NCBI RefSeq assembly: GCF_017873435.1
Contig: NZ_JAGGKG010000001.1
Location: forward strand, 372,001 to 436,000
Origin: Paenibacillus turicensis
GTDB taxonomy: Bacteria > Bacillota > Bacilli > Paenibacillales > Paenibacillaceae
Length of the DNA: 64,000 nt
Direction of reading: 5' to 3'
Shown piece after piece: positions 26,110 through 36,500 of the stretch. The position numbers were made by a program, and so were the translations under genes. The notes under the pieces were generated by a model. It was not told the DNA's origin. It did not search any database and saw only the letters and a list, made by a program, of their open reading frames with translations. Numbering within the stretch: the stretch's first letter is position 1; each line of letters opens with the position of its first letter.

Positions 26110-27852
26110 TTATTTTAACGTCCAATTCGGAATCGTTTGTGCTAAGCCAGCGACAGGATTGTATTCGACATTTTGAATTCTACCGTTATAGGCAATGACC
26201 GCTTTTCTATAGCTGGTAAAAATAACGGGTAAATCCTCATTAGCAATTTTAAACAAATCTCCATATATTTTTTTGCGTTGCTCCATATCGCTTGTTGCCA
26301 AAGCTTCATCATATAACTTTTTAAACTCTGGGTTGTTGTATCCTTTAACCTCACCATTCACAAACTGTGTTACGCCGTCACTTGGATCGGATAAAATAGG
26401 CGTAGAGAAAGCGGCAAGATCGTAGTCTCCACTTTCTACTTTAGAAATTAACGCATTAAAATCCGCAAAAACCTCCGGCTGAAAATCAATCCCAAGCTCT
26501 TTATAATTTTCTCCAGCTAAGGCGATAAAGGTATCTGTATCAGGGCTTTTTCTGCCTAAATAATGAAGCGTTAGTTTTTTCCCATCCTTTGTGCGAATTC
26601 CATCTGAGCCTTCCTTCCAGCCCGCTTCGTCTAACAATTCCTTCGCTTTTTTAGGATCATATTTGTAAGGATTGATGCCTTCATCCGTATATGCCCAAGA
26701 AATCAAAGAGGATGGAATATTAGCAACTTGCCCCGCACCCTGATTGGCATCGACGTAAATACTTTGACGATCTAGTCCATAGGTAATCGCTTGGCGCACT
26801 AATTTATCTTGTAAGGCCTCGTGCTCCAGATTGACTTGAAGGTAACCATAATTACTTGGTGTATACGGCGTAATATTGACATAGCCTAGGCTTTTTAGCT
26901 TTTCTAAGTTTTCTGTCGTGGCACTAAAAGAGGCATAATCCACTTCACCGGTTTCTAAATACTGCCAAGTGTCTCCTTCTGATGTTTTATAAATAAACTT
27001 CTCCGTTTTTGGTTTCCCTAAATAAAAGTTTTCATTGGCTACAAAACGGACTTCTTGACCTGGAATAAACTTCTCTAGCTTATAAGGTCCATTTCCAAGT
27101 GGTTGATCATGTAATTTTTTAATGAATTCCACATGACCTGGTTTATAGTCCGCACCATAATGTGCTTTCGATAAAATTTCGGAGCCTAAGGTTAATAAGG
27201 CAATCGCATTAGGTTTTTCAATCGTGACGGAAATCGTCAACGGATCCACAATTTTAATCCCCTCAATTGAAGTGGCTGTGCCTTCCTTGTAGGCTTTAGC
27301 CCCTTTGATCCCAATCGTATTTAAAGTAGAATCGCCATCATAGGCTTTATCGTTAATTAAGGTCCAAGTAAAGGCCACATCCTCTGCGGTAAGCTGCGAA
27401 CCATCACTAAATTTAGAGTCAGGACGGATATGAAATGTATACGTTAATTGGTCATCACTAATTTCCCACTTTTCAGCAGTTGCACCTACTGGAACCCCCT
27501 GCTTATCTACAGTAACAAGTGGAGTATACAGCAAACTTGATACGTTGCCATCATAACCACTTTGATGAAAATAAGGCGTAAATGCACCACTAGGGTCAAC
27601 CAACCCAACAATAATTGTATCTGTACGATTTTTAGCGATAGCAGGAAGCTTAGAGAGATCTGAAGCTTGAATCGGCTCATTAATCGTTACTGCTGTAGTA
27701 CTTTCTCCGTTGCTTCCCCCTGTGCCAGATGCACGATTACCGCCTTGTCCTGCACCAGAATCTGTTGCATTGTTACTTGAGCAAGCTGTTACTAATACCG
27801 CTCCTACAACTAAAACAGCCATCATCCACGACTTTCTTTTTTTCAAAATCAT
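26110..27852 (-). CDS. oligopeptide-type ABC transporter substrate-binding lipoprotein
   Basis: 580 residues. A lipoprotein signal peptide (MMAVLVVGAVLVTAC, lipobox VTAC) is followed by a Gly/Ser/Asn spacer and an SBP_bac_5 domain with the usual segments EKWEISDDQLTYTFHIRPDSKFSDG and LTAEDVAFTW. It captures peptides, or possibly nickel or sugars, outside the membrane; the ligand cannot be told from the sequence. AGGAGAGGGAG precedes ATG 27852. It is the first gene of the operon and is transcribed from the promoter at 27920-27948. Confidence 0.9.
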   Translation of the reverse strand: MILKKRKSWMMAVLVVGAVLVTACSSNNATDSGAGQGGNRASGTGGSNGESTTAVTINEPIQASDLSKLPAIAKNRTDTIIVGLVDPSGAFTPYFHQSGYDGNVSSLLYTPLVTVDKQGVPVGATAEKWEISDDQLTYTFHIRPDSKFSDGSQLTAEDVAFTWTLINDKAYDGDSTLNTIGIKGAKAYKEGTATSIEGIKIVDPLTISVTIEKPNAIALLTLGSEILSKAHYGADYKPGHVEFIKKLHDQPLGNGPYKLEKFIPGQEVRFVANENFYLGKPKTEKFIYKTSEGDTWQYLETGEVDYASFSATTENLEKLKSLGYVNITPYTPSNYGYLQVNLEHEALQDKLVRQAITYGLDRQSIYVDANQGAGQVANIPSSLISWAYTDEGINPYKYDPKKAKELLDEAGWKEGSDGIRTKDGKKLTLHYLGRKSPDTDTFIALAGENYKELGIDFQPEVFADFNALISKVESGDYDLAAFSTPILSDPSDGVTQFVNGEVKGYNNPEFKKLYDEALATSDMEQRKKIYGDLFKIANEDLPVIFTSYRKAVIAYNGRIQNVEYNPVAGLAQTIPNWTLK

Positions 27853-27876
27853 CTCTCCCTCTCCTATCCATACCCT

Positions 27877-27923
27877 TAATATTCCGACAGAATAACTAAG
27901 AATTGTTTTGTTAAGGAATATTA
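27877..27923. promoter_or_regulatory. inverted repeat at the opp-type promoter
   Basis: TAATATTCC (27877-27885) and GGAATATTA (27915-27923) are perfect 9-base arms separated by 29 bases. The upstream arm overlaps the -10 box; the other lies in the leader. It could be a split operator or a leader hairpin. Confidence 0.4.
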
Positions 27924-27948
27924 TAGAAAGGAAATAAAGTTATGTAAA
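27920..27948 (-). promoter_or_regulatory. sigma-A promoter of the oligopeptide transporter operon
   Basis: On the minus strand TTTACA (27943-27948) and TATAAT (27920-27925) are 17 bases apart. Transcription should start near 27912, giving a leader of about 60 bases before the binding-protein gene. Confidence 0.75.
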
Positions 27949-27997
27949 GGAATAAATATGAAATTAATTATCCTTAATAGTCCACATAAATAAAAAT

Positions 27998-28026
27998 ACA
28001 CCCTCGCATGCTTACTGCGTGAGTGT
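27998..28026 (-). terminator. terminator after the MalT-like regulator gene
   Basis: ACACCCTCGCA (27998-28008) pairs 9 of 11 with TGCGTGAGTGT (28016-28026). On the minus strand it is followed by ATTTTTATTT. Confidence 0.7.
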
Positions 28027-28047
28027 ATTAAACCTTGAACCTTTTTG

Positions 28048-30672
28048 CTATTTAATTAAGCCTCTACGCCGTCCTTCTTCAACCGCACCCAGACGTGTAG
28101 ATACCTCTAGCTTCCCAAAAATATTCATCATATGTGTTTTAACGGTAGCCACTGAGATAAATAAATGTGAAGCAATTTCGGCATTCGTACCTCCTTTAGC
28201 TAACTCGATTAACACTTCAAGCTCTCGATTCGTTAAAAGCTCTTTACTCATCTGTATATCGGAGTTTTGCTCGATATCCTCTGTCATGCATATCCCCATC
28301 ACAAGCTGAAGGAACTGTCTTTCCTCCAAGGTGATATTTACTGAACTATCTGCGTTATAGGCAACCAACAGCGGGTAAAGCGTGGCTCGATCCGTAAAAA
28401 AAGGCTGTAATATTTTATTTACCCTTGCATAGTGTAAGGCTTCCAGCAAGCAGTTATGAATTAACCTTTTTACATTTTCGCCTTGCCGAACAAGCATTGT
28501 GATTTTTAGTATTGCTGCCTCCACAAGTCTTAAATAATTTTGATTTTCCCTTGAAAAGGCGAGGATGTGATCTACACGTTGCAAAGCATGATCATGTTCC
28601 CCTTGGTTATGAAGCAATCGAATATAAAATAACTGTGAGGATAAAGAAATTTCTCCCTCAGGCTGTTGTCTATATTGTTCGGTAAACAACGCACTATATT
28701 TGGAGTCAAGCTTTCCAATGCTATACAGATGATTTAATAATCGATCAAATTGATTGAAATTTCCAATTCCAGCGTCATTAATAATTTGATTGGCAAGACG
28801 CCCCCCATTCTCTTCATCTCCAAAAAGCAGCTCATATTCAACTAAATGGAACCGATAGCTTAACTCTACAACACTAGGGACAATAATCTGTCCTCTTATA
28901 TGTTGCTTAATTCCCTCTAGTGCAATTGTTGCTTGCTCCTTATCCATCCGTTTAAAGTATACACCGATTAACCCGATAAAATAATTATAGCCAAGTGTAT
29001 CCATAATCCCTGCAGAATATAGCAACTCTTGGATTTGTCCATACATCATTAAGCTTTGTTCAAGTTGCCCCGTTTCCTCTAATAACTGTGTTTTTGCAGA
29101 TAAACTATAGTAGTCCAAAAAAACATTGGCTCCCTTGTTATTATTCACTGCATAATCCACAAACTCTAAACACATTTTATATTGATTTTTGCTTAATAAA
29201 ATATTTGCACTCATGATTAAGAATAACGATTTAGTTACAGGACTAAGCTCAAATCGATTGATTTGCGCCAGAGATAACATGGTAGGGGGTTGATAGTTAG
29301 GTTTGCTTTTTCCCAAAAAAGGGAGAAAATATTCTAGTCCTAACAAAACCTCCTCATCTCCATAACGTGCCTCAAGCGCATCACAAAGCTGTATACAGCG
29401 CTCAGTATTTAAGCATGTTAAATTATAAATAATACATTGCAAAGAAAGATTAATATTCCCAGTCAAAGGTTCAAGTGGGATTTGGTTAATGTAAGCCCAT
29501 GTCTCCACTGTTTCGTCCATCAGCCCCAGTAGAGACATCGCTGTACTATAATCTTCAATCACAAATAAATGCTTTAATGCTTCACCATAATCACCTCTTG
29601 ATGCAAGTAGATGTGATGCTAGCTTATGTAGTCTAATTTGTTCATCCTTTGGCAAGGCAGCAAATTGTATCAATAGGTACTCTCGCAACATGTGATGATA
29701 GCGATAAATCCCACCTTCTTCATCGACACACGTAACGAATAAATTTTTAGCAATTAAGCCATTAACCATAACCAGAAAATTTTCTTCACCTGTGAGTACC
29801 CTACTCAATTCTTCATCAAAATAAGTTAAAATACAGGTGGTCACGAGGAAATGTTGTTCTTTATCCGTCAGTTTTCTAAAAACTTCGCGGGTTAAATAAG
29901 CTGCTGTCACACCATGATCAGTCATGGAGAGCAGGCTTCTACTTTCATGCCCTGCAGCAGCTACAAGCTGAAGTCCACCGATCCAACCCTCTGCAAACTG
30001 ATTCATTTGCGAAATATCATCATCACTAACATTTAATTGCAACGTATTTGTGAGAAAATCCTGCCCTTCTTCAGCCGAAAAACGTAGCTCATCTCCATTT
30101 ATAAGCAATAACTCCCCTGAAGCAGCAAGCTCACCTAAATACACGACAGGCTGCTGTCGAGATAACATAAACAGATGCACATTGTCTGGCATTGATTTAA
30201 TAAAAAAATCTAATGAGGCAATAAGCAGGGGGTTGCTTAACTCATGTACATCATCTAGCACCACATAATAATGTTGTTCACCACACAATTGATTGATGAC
30301 CATCGCTAACAAATTTTCTACGTTTGCTGTATCAAAATTAGCATGTAAGATAGAGATCAATCGTGACGATTCCTCATCTCCCATAAACTTAGAAATGGCC
30401 GCAATAAAATAATGCCAAAAGGAAAAAAGTTGATTATTACTTTCATCCAAAGATAACCACGCGACATTGCCTAATTCATGTTCCTTAATAAAGGAAGACA
30501 GCAAGGTGGTTTTCCCCATCCCAGCTGCGCCCATAATATATATAACCCGCATCTCTGAGCAAGCAAGCAATTGCTGGAACAAATGCTTCCTTACGATATA
30601 GTTTTTGCGTGGTGCAGGAATTTTTAATTTTGTAGACAACAACACAACACTACGATGGTTTTGATCGCTCAT
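28048..30672 (-). CDS. MalT-like STAND ATPase with LuxR-type DNA-binding domain
   Basis: 874 residues from the chosen start. A signal-transduction ATPase (STAND) domain comes first with Walker A GAAGMGKTT at about 48-56 and a Walker B-like YVVLDDVHEL near 165. A winged-helix segment and a long TPR-like helical sensor follow (about 350-800), and the last 65 residues are a LuxR helix-turn-helix (LTNRELEVLIELAKGGTNAEIASHL). Family knowledge: MalT-type activators oligomerise on ATP and inducer binding. A frame with a start 63 bases upstream exists, but AAGAAGG lies six bases before the ATG at 30672 (MSDQNHRS), so I use that. It is followed by its own terminator. The ABC-2 exporter upstream is a plausible target; the inducer is unknown. 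Confidence 0.88.
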   Translation of the reverse strand: MSDQNHRSVVLLSTKLKIPAPRKNYIVRKHLFQQLLACSEMRVIYIMGAAGMGKTTLLSSFIKEHELGNVAWLSLDESNNQLFSFWHYFIAAISKFMGDEESSRLISILHANFDTANVENLLAMVINQLCGEQHYYVVLDDVHELSNPLLIASLDFFIKSMPDNVHLFMLSRQQPVVYLGELAASGELLLINGDELRFSAEEGQDFLTNTLQLNVSDDDISQMNQFAEGWIGGLQLVAAAGHESRSLLSMTDHGVTAAYLTREVFRKLTDKEQHFLVTTCILTYFDEELSRVLTGEENFLVMVNGLIAKNLFVTCVDEEGGIYRYHHMLREYLLIQFAALPKDEQIRLHKLASHLLASRGDYGEALKHLFVIEDYSTAMSLLGLMDETVETWAYINQIPLEPLTGNINLSLQCIIYNLTCLNTERCIQLCDALEARYGDEEVLLGLEYFLPFLGKSKPNYQPPTMLSLAQINRFELSPVTKSLFLIMSANILLSKNQYKMCLEFVDYAVNNNKGANVFLDYYSLSAKTQLLEETGQLEQSLMMYGQIQELLYSAGIMDTLGYNYFIGLIGVYFKRMDKEQATIALEGIKQHIRGQIIVPSVVELSYRFHLVEYELLFGDEENGGRLANQIINDAGIGNFNQFDRLLNHLYSIGKLDSKYSALFTEQYRQQPEGEISLSSQLFYIRLLHNQGEHDHALQRVDHILAFSRENQNYLRLVEAAILKITMLVRQGENVKRLIHNCLLEALHYARVNKILQPFFTDRATLYPLLVAYNADSSVNITLEERQFLQLVMGICMTEDIEQNSDIQMSKELLTNRELEVLIELAKGGTNAEIASHLFISVATVKTHMMNIFGKLEVSTRLGAVEEGRRRGLIK

Positions 30673-30756
30673 AGTTACCTTCTTTATTATAGATTTACTT
30701 ATTATTACTTCTGATTGTAGGTTGATCTGTAGCAATTGACAAGATCATCTTCGATG

Positions 30757-31728
30757 TTATTTTTGTTTAACATACCGCTGTTTTAAATACCAAGTCGCAA
30801 ACAACAGCAGTCCACCTACTAAAATAATAGCATAGATCAATGACGCAATATGAGCTAACGCTGTACCATGCTCAACATAACCTGCAAACGATAACAGATG
30901 CTTTTGAGGCAAAATGGAGACAACCCATGCAATGCCTTTATTGTGCTGATCAAAGGAATAAAAGCTCCCTGCTAAAATAGTGGTTAAAATCATGATACTA
31001 TTGGCAAGCATCGTTGCATTATCGGGTTTATGAAATAGCGTAAACATCACTAACATTACCGAGATCCCTAACAAACCAATGATAAGAATAAAACCTGCAT
31101 ATTGCAAAAGAGTAAATCCAATATCATACCCGATCAGCTTCATAATGATTAAGCAAAGAAATGCAGGTGTATACATGGTTAAGCAGGTTACTATATGTGC
31201 CAATACATATTTCATAACGGAGATTGGTGAACAAGCAATACGTTTCAGCATACCTTGTTCTTTATCTTCTGAAAATGTAAACAAAAACAAGCTTGAAGCC
31301 ATAAGCAAAAACATCATTAAAAAACCGATAATATTGGCACCTATTCCGCGATCTGACGATACAGAAACTGAGGAGCGGTCTAAATTTTTTTCACTTAATA
31401 AGCGTATAAGCAAAGATTTAAATTCGGCGTTTTTTATACTTTCAATCTCAAAGGTTTTGTCCTGGTTCTGCCACACATAAGCATCATACTTATGCTTCAT
31501 CAGTTCTGAATAAGGTGGCTTCTCCTTCATTACGTCTATTTTTAAATACGGGGATTGTACAGGTGCTTTTGTTTCACTTGTAACAAATACGATATGCCCC
31601 TTTGTTTCCTGTAAGCCTGTCATATAAACAGCAAGTATAATCGATAAAATCATTAAGACTGCCATGATTATAATGCTGCCTTTTCTTTCAAGCATACGAA
31701 TGTAATTATTTTTAATTACTGTCAGCAT
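30757..31728 (-). CDS. ABC-2 type exporter permease
   Basis: 323 residues. One amino-terminal membrane helix (SIIIMAVLMILSIILAVYMTGL) is followed by a large extracellular domain to about residue 130 and then five helices, the layout of the YhgE/NodJ-like ABC-2 permeases (ABC2_membrane_3). It begins seven bases inside the previous permease gene (ATG 31728 behind GGAGGATTATGT), which indicates translational coupling. With the next permease and the ATPase it should form an exporter of an unknown substrate such as an antimicrobial or a lipid-type molecule. Confidence 0.85.
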   Translation of the reverse strand: MLTVIKNNYIRMLERKGSIIIMAVLMILSIILAVYMTGLQETKGHIVFVTSETKAPVQSPYLKIDVMKEKPPYSELMKHKYDAYVWQNQDKTFEIESIKNAEFKSLLIRLLSEKNLDRSSVSVSSDRGIGANIIGFLMMFLLMASSLFLFTFSEDKEQGMLKRIACSPISVMKYVLAHIVTCLTMYTPAFLCLIIMKLIGYDIGFTLLQYAGFILIIGLLGISVMLVMFTLFHKPDNATMLANSIMILTTILAGSFYSFDQHNKGIAWVVSILPQKHLLSFAGYVEHGTALAHIASLIYAIILVGGLLLFATWYLKQRYVKQK

Positions 31729-32468
31729 ACATAATCCTCCGTTCTAAAACATTTCTCACAGCCATATACCAGCACAGCAGAAATTAAAATACTTATCCCA
31801 AAAACAGGCCAAAACAAGTTAAAATCAGCATCAAATATAACCATAAAAAAAGCATCAACAATCCACTTTATCGGTGATAATTTAGATACCCAAGCAATGG
31901 AAGGTCCCATACTTTCCAATGAAAAAAATACTCCACCTAAAAAGGCGAGAATACTAAGCACATTACTCAGTAACGTACTTGCAATTTCCTCTGTTCTAAA
32001 CACACAGCAGAAAAAAATTCCTAAAGCACTTGTTGCAAATTCGAGGGGCACCATGAGTAACAAAACATACCCAAAATACTGTCCTCCAAAATTCAAATTC
32101 ATTGTAAACATAAGCAACAATACAACAAGTAAATGACAAATATAATTGAATACAAACGAAGATAAAATTTTAGAAAAATAAATTGCTGATTTTCCCACTG
32201 GTGAGTGAATAATGCGTAAATTAGGTCTTTTAATATCCCGCTCCATAAAGCTGTTTGTTGCTGTCATTGCCCCATTAAAAATCGAAAATACAAGTATACT
32301 AATCCCATAATAGTTATAAGAAGCGATCGGATCTGCATAAGCCCCCTCAGATAAAAAACCAAAAATTAAAACAATCAGTAAAAAAAAGATCGTATTGAAG
32401 CCAATCAGCACAACATTTTTACTATTATTGCTTAAATCCATTTTGAAAATTTGTGCAAAACTATACAT
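31722..32468 (-). CDS. ABC-2 type exporter permease
   Basis: 248 residues, six predicted membrane helices with no large extracellular insert (for example NVVLIGFNTIFFLLIVLIFGFL and FVFNYICHLLVVLLLMFTM). It has the ABC-2 membrane-domain pattern, including a SFMERDIKRPNLRIIHSPV loop of the coupling-helix type. AAGGAGGG lies seven bases before the ATG at 32468. It follows the ATPase gene after 80 bases and overlaps the next permease. The two permeases are unlike each other, so a heterodimeric channel is expected. Confidence 0.85.
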   Translation of the reverse strand: MYSFAQIFKMDLSNNSKNVVLIGFNTIFFLLIVLIFGFLSEGAYADPIASYNYYGISILVFSIFNGAMTATNSFMERDIKRPNLRIIHSPVGKSAIYFSKILSSFVFNYICHLLVVLLLMFTMNLNFGGQYFGYVLLLMVPLEFATSALGIFFCCVFRTEEIASTLLSNVLSILAFLGGVFFSLESMGPSIAWVSKLSPIKWIVDAFFMVIFDADFNLFWPVFGISILISAVLVYGCEKCFRTEDYVC

Positions 32469-32548
32469 CTATTTTCCCTCCTTACACTTATCCTTTATCA
32501 TCATGAATAATTACGACAGCTACCAACTGTATCTACATGAATTAACTT

Positions 32549-33487
32549 TTAATCACGTAGCTTACGTCCAGTTAACTTAAGGAATACAGTCTCAAGGCTT
32601 GCTACCTCACTTGCAATATTAACAATTCGCACCTTCTGATCAACCAGCAAAGAGATAATGCGATCTAAATTCTCAACATCTCTAAGTGTCACAACTTTAA
32701 TGTATCCCTCATCAACCTGGATAGACTTCACGCCTTCGATGTGGAAAAGTGATGCTTCATTTAAATTTTGAATATTTTCCGCTTCAATATAATAGCTTTT
32801 TTCATGTTGAATGCTTTCTTTTAATGCTTCTTTAGTACCTTCTGCGATCATTGCACCATGATCCATAATAATAATTCGAGTGGAAATCGCTTCAACTTCC
32901 TCCATATAGTGCGTGGTGTAAATGACTGTCATACCTTTATCTCTCAGCTGCTTAATCGTATCTAAAATGTGATTACGTGATTGAGGATCAATCCCAACGG
33001 TCGGTTCATCCATAATAACAAGCTTAGGTGAATGGGCAATTGCACAAGCGATGTTTAATCTTCTTTTCATCCCACCAGAAAAAGTCTTCACTTTATCCTT
33101 CCTCCGGTCTACCAGTCCTGCGAATTCCAATGCCTTTTCAACTGCATTAGATAATTGTTTTCCTTTTAAACCATATAATGAAGCAAAAAAACGCACATTG
33201 CGTTCGGCAGATAGCTGCTCATATAATGCAATCTCCTGCGGAACAACCCCTAATTGCTGTTTATAGCTACGTAATGTCTTCTCAATCGGTTGTCCTTCAT
33301 ATTGAATCTCACCTTGATCCTTTTGTAAGGAGGCGGTTAGAATGTTGATCGTTGTACTTTTCCCTGCACCATTGGGACCCAGAAAACACAAAATTTCACC
33401 TTGCTCTATTTCAAAGCTAATCCCCTTTAAAACTTCTTTTTCTTTAAACGACTTCTTCAGCTGTTTCACTTCAAGTAACTTTGTCAT
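32549..33487 (-). CDS. ABC-2 exporter ATP-binding protein
   Basis: 312 residues with Walker A GPNGAGKST, signature FSGGMKRR, Walker B LVIMDEPTVGID and H-loop YTTHYMEE, plus a carboxyl extension typical of drug-type exporters (DrrA/CcmA class). A frame beginning seven codons earlier exists, but AAGGAG with a nine-base spacer selects the ATG at 33487 (MTKLLEVKQ). It is the first gene of the exporter operon, and a bidirectional terminator at 33531-33571 separates it from the hybrid kinase upstream, so it probably has its own promoter in between. Confidence 0.92.
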   Translation of the reverse strand: MTKLLEVKQLKKSFKEKEVLKGISFEIEQGEILCFLGPNGAGKSTTINILTASLQKDQGEIQYEGQPIEKTLRSYKQQLGVVPQEIALYEQLSAERNVRFFASLYGLKGKQLSNAVEKALEFAGLVDRRKDKVKTFSGGMKRRLNIACAIAHSPKLVIMDEPTVGIDPQSRNHILDTIKQLRDKGMTVIYTTHYMEEVEAISTRIIIMDHGAMIAEGTKEALKESIQHEKSYYIEAENIQNLNEASLFHIEGVKSIQVDEGYIKVVTLRDVENLDRIISLLVDQKVRIVNIASEVASLETVFLKLTGRKLRD

Positions 33488-33530
33488 GTCTATCATCTCC
33501 TTATACATATCCTACCTCTAAGCCTAAATA

Positions 33531-33571
33531 AAAAAATCATCCTTTCGGTTGAACGAGTAGGATGATTTTTT
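33531..33571. terminator. bidirectional terminator between hybrid kinase and exporter operon
   Basis: AAAAAATCATCC (33531-33542) pairs perfectly with GGATGATTTTTT (33560-33571), with A and T runs on both sides. It ends the kinase transcript on the minus strand. Confidence 0.85.
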
Positions 33572-33584
33572 TCTAGCTATATAT

Positions 33585-36500
33585 TTAGTTTTTCACCACA
33601 AATGAAACTTCGGTACCTTCACCAAGCGTACTGCGGATTTCTAGACCAGAGCCAAATTGACGCTTCAACCTTAGATCTGTATTAAGCAAACCAACACCTG
33701 AACTCGTATCCACCCTTTTTTGTTGAAGCCGCATCAGTATCTCCTCAGACATGCCCACACCATCATCAATGACTGAAATTTTAGTATAGGCTGGAAAACG
33801 TTGAATTGAAATCATAATGGTGCCCCCTTCTACTCGTTTCATAATGCCGTGGCGAATCGCATTTTCAACTAAAGGTTGTATCGTGAAAAGAGGCAGCTGC
33901 AAATTAGGAACACTGTCTATATCCCACTCGACATGAAGTCGTTCTCCAAAGCGCTCCGCTTCAATATACAAATAGGAACGCACAATATTTAATTCATCTT
34001 CAACATTACTTAATTGATCAATATTTTGAATTTTAAAACGATCATGCAAAAATTCGCTAAATACCTCTAATAAATCTCGCATACGATCTAGATCAATTTC
34101 ACTTAAAGCCGCCACTGCATTTAACGTATTAAATAAAAAGTGGGGTTGAATTTGTGCTTGTAGCCATGCTGACTCCATTTTTAGTCGCTCCCTTGCTGAT
34201 CGTCGCACCTCAGTTAAGGCTCGAACTCTAGACCTTAGCTCCAAGGATTCAACGGGCTTGGTTACATAATCATTGGCCCCTGACTTAAACCCTTTCTCAA
34301 TATCATCAGGATGACTTCTCGCGGTTAATAATAAAATGGGAAGCTCTGCTAAAGTAAAACGCTCGCGTATTTTACGGGTTAATGTATAACCTGACATTTT
34401 AGGCATCATCACATCTGAAATAACTAGATCCCATTCCTGTTGATCCATATATTCTAACGCCTGCTCACCACTGGTAACAGAGGTAATAGAGTAATTCTCT
34501 AACGATAAGATGGCTTCTAGTACCTTTAAATTAATGACATCATCATCTACAATCAATATTCTAGATATAGCTGTATCTTCTTGAAAGTTAGTTTGTGAGC
34601 CTTCATCTGATTTCTCTTCTAAATTTCCGACTAAAAATTGATTAGTATCTAGGTCGCTTGCAACAGCAGCTAGCTTCATTACTTCTTGGGTCTGGACCTC
34701 TCTATTTTGTGCCAAATCTAAAGTAAATGTAAATGTGGACCCCTCTCCAACTGTAGAATGAACCTCCAATGTTCCTCCATGCAGCTCCACCAACTGCTTG
34801 CTGATTCCTAGGCCCAATCCAAAGCCACCTTCAAGCTTAGCCCGCTCTGAGCTTGCTTGCTCATACGGCTCAAAGACTCGTTGTAGCGTATAAAAGTCCA
34901 TCCCAATCCCTGTATCCTGTATAGTGATGTGAGCTTTCCCTTCTCGCACTACTGCTTGAATCGAAATCTCACCAGCATCAGTGTACTTTAATGCATTTTG
35001 CAATAAATTAAATACGATTTGCGTCACCCGATTTTCATCTGCGTACACGAGCGGAAAGTCGTCAGCGATTGCGTTGACAAGCTTAATCTCTTTTCCAGCT
35101 TTCATATATAAAAGCATATCTATTACACCTGTTGTAACAGATTGAATCGAGGTGGGACTAAAATGTAGACGTGGTGTACTTTCTTTTAATGATACAGCAA
35201 ATAACAAATCGTTTAACATTAAGGACATTCTGCGTCCTACACTCAACACCATTTCTAGCTCTTTTATACTTTTTTCATTTAAAACTTCACTTTCCCGCTC
35301 TAAAACCGTTTGAGAAATATTTAATATTCCGTGTAATGGATTACGCAATTCATGTGAGGTGTTCGCTAAAAATTGATCTTTAAGCTTATTGGCCTTTTGA
35401 AGCTTGATATTCAACTTTCTCGCCTCTAAACTTACCTTAAAATAGTTTCTAAACCATACACTGGAAAGACACATGGTCGAAATAATGAGATCAAACGGAT
35501 AATAAAGTATTTTAACTCCATTGAAAAGAAAGATTCCGTACCATATTGTATTGTTTACTAATGCAAGCAAGGATAATACCATCAACAAGATATGATAAAC
35601 ATCGTTAAATTTAATTTGAAACATAATGATTATAACTGAGGTTACAACAACAATACCAAGTACTAAGAAATAAGGTTGAAAAATTACCCCCCAGGCTATG
35701 GGAGCAAATAAAACAATGAATCCATATATGAAACAACATCCAATACAGACGAAATACCATTTACGCCACTTTGCTAGAATTCGATCTTCAACACATTTCA
35801 GCAAAATAAACGAAAACATGCAAATTGAAAGCTGTGTAAGCCTAAAGCTCAAATCATAGTTAATTGGAAACCAATAATTCAGCAATTTATCTTCACTACT
35901 AATTAATGTGGTAAATATGCTCGTTAGTGCTAACAAGGAGAGATACAGTAGACGCTTATCCCTTTCGCCAACAAGATAAATAACTATTGCATAGATTGCA
36001 TGAATAAGAAAGACGAATGAAACAAGCTGCTGCATTGTTACAGACAGATGAATCTCTTTATCTACCTGCGACTCTGACCCAAACTTCATAGAACGAACAA
36101 TCCCACCAGACCTAGGGTCCTTAAAGTTAGCGACTTGAATAACAAGATCAATGACACCCTCTTGATTAGGTCTTAAAGAAACAGTGACTGGTGTATTTTC
36201 CGCAGTGTATGCATTTAAGCTTGTTGCTGGATTGCCCAATTTAAATAATAGAACCCCATTTGCATATAGTTCAGAAGCACTTCGAATACTCGTTATACGT
36301 AACCGATAGGTTATGTCTTGATCTGGATCTACTACTATTTTGAGACGATAAGAGCCATACCCATAAGGAGTTGTTTTTCCTTGTTCTAAATATGAGTTCC
36401 ATCCCCCCGGTACGGGAATAAGTTCGGACTTTATTTGCTCTTTCTTGGATTCCTTAGATTGCTTATTATTTTCTCTATCTATTAGCCATGTATTCGCATA

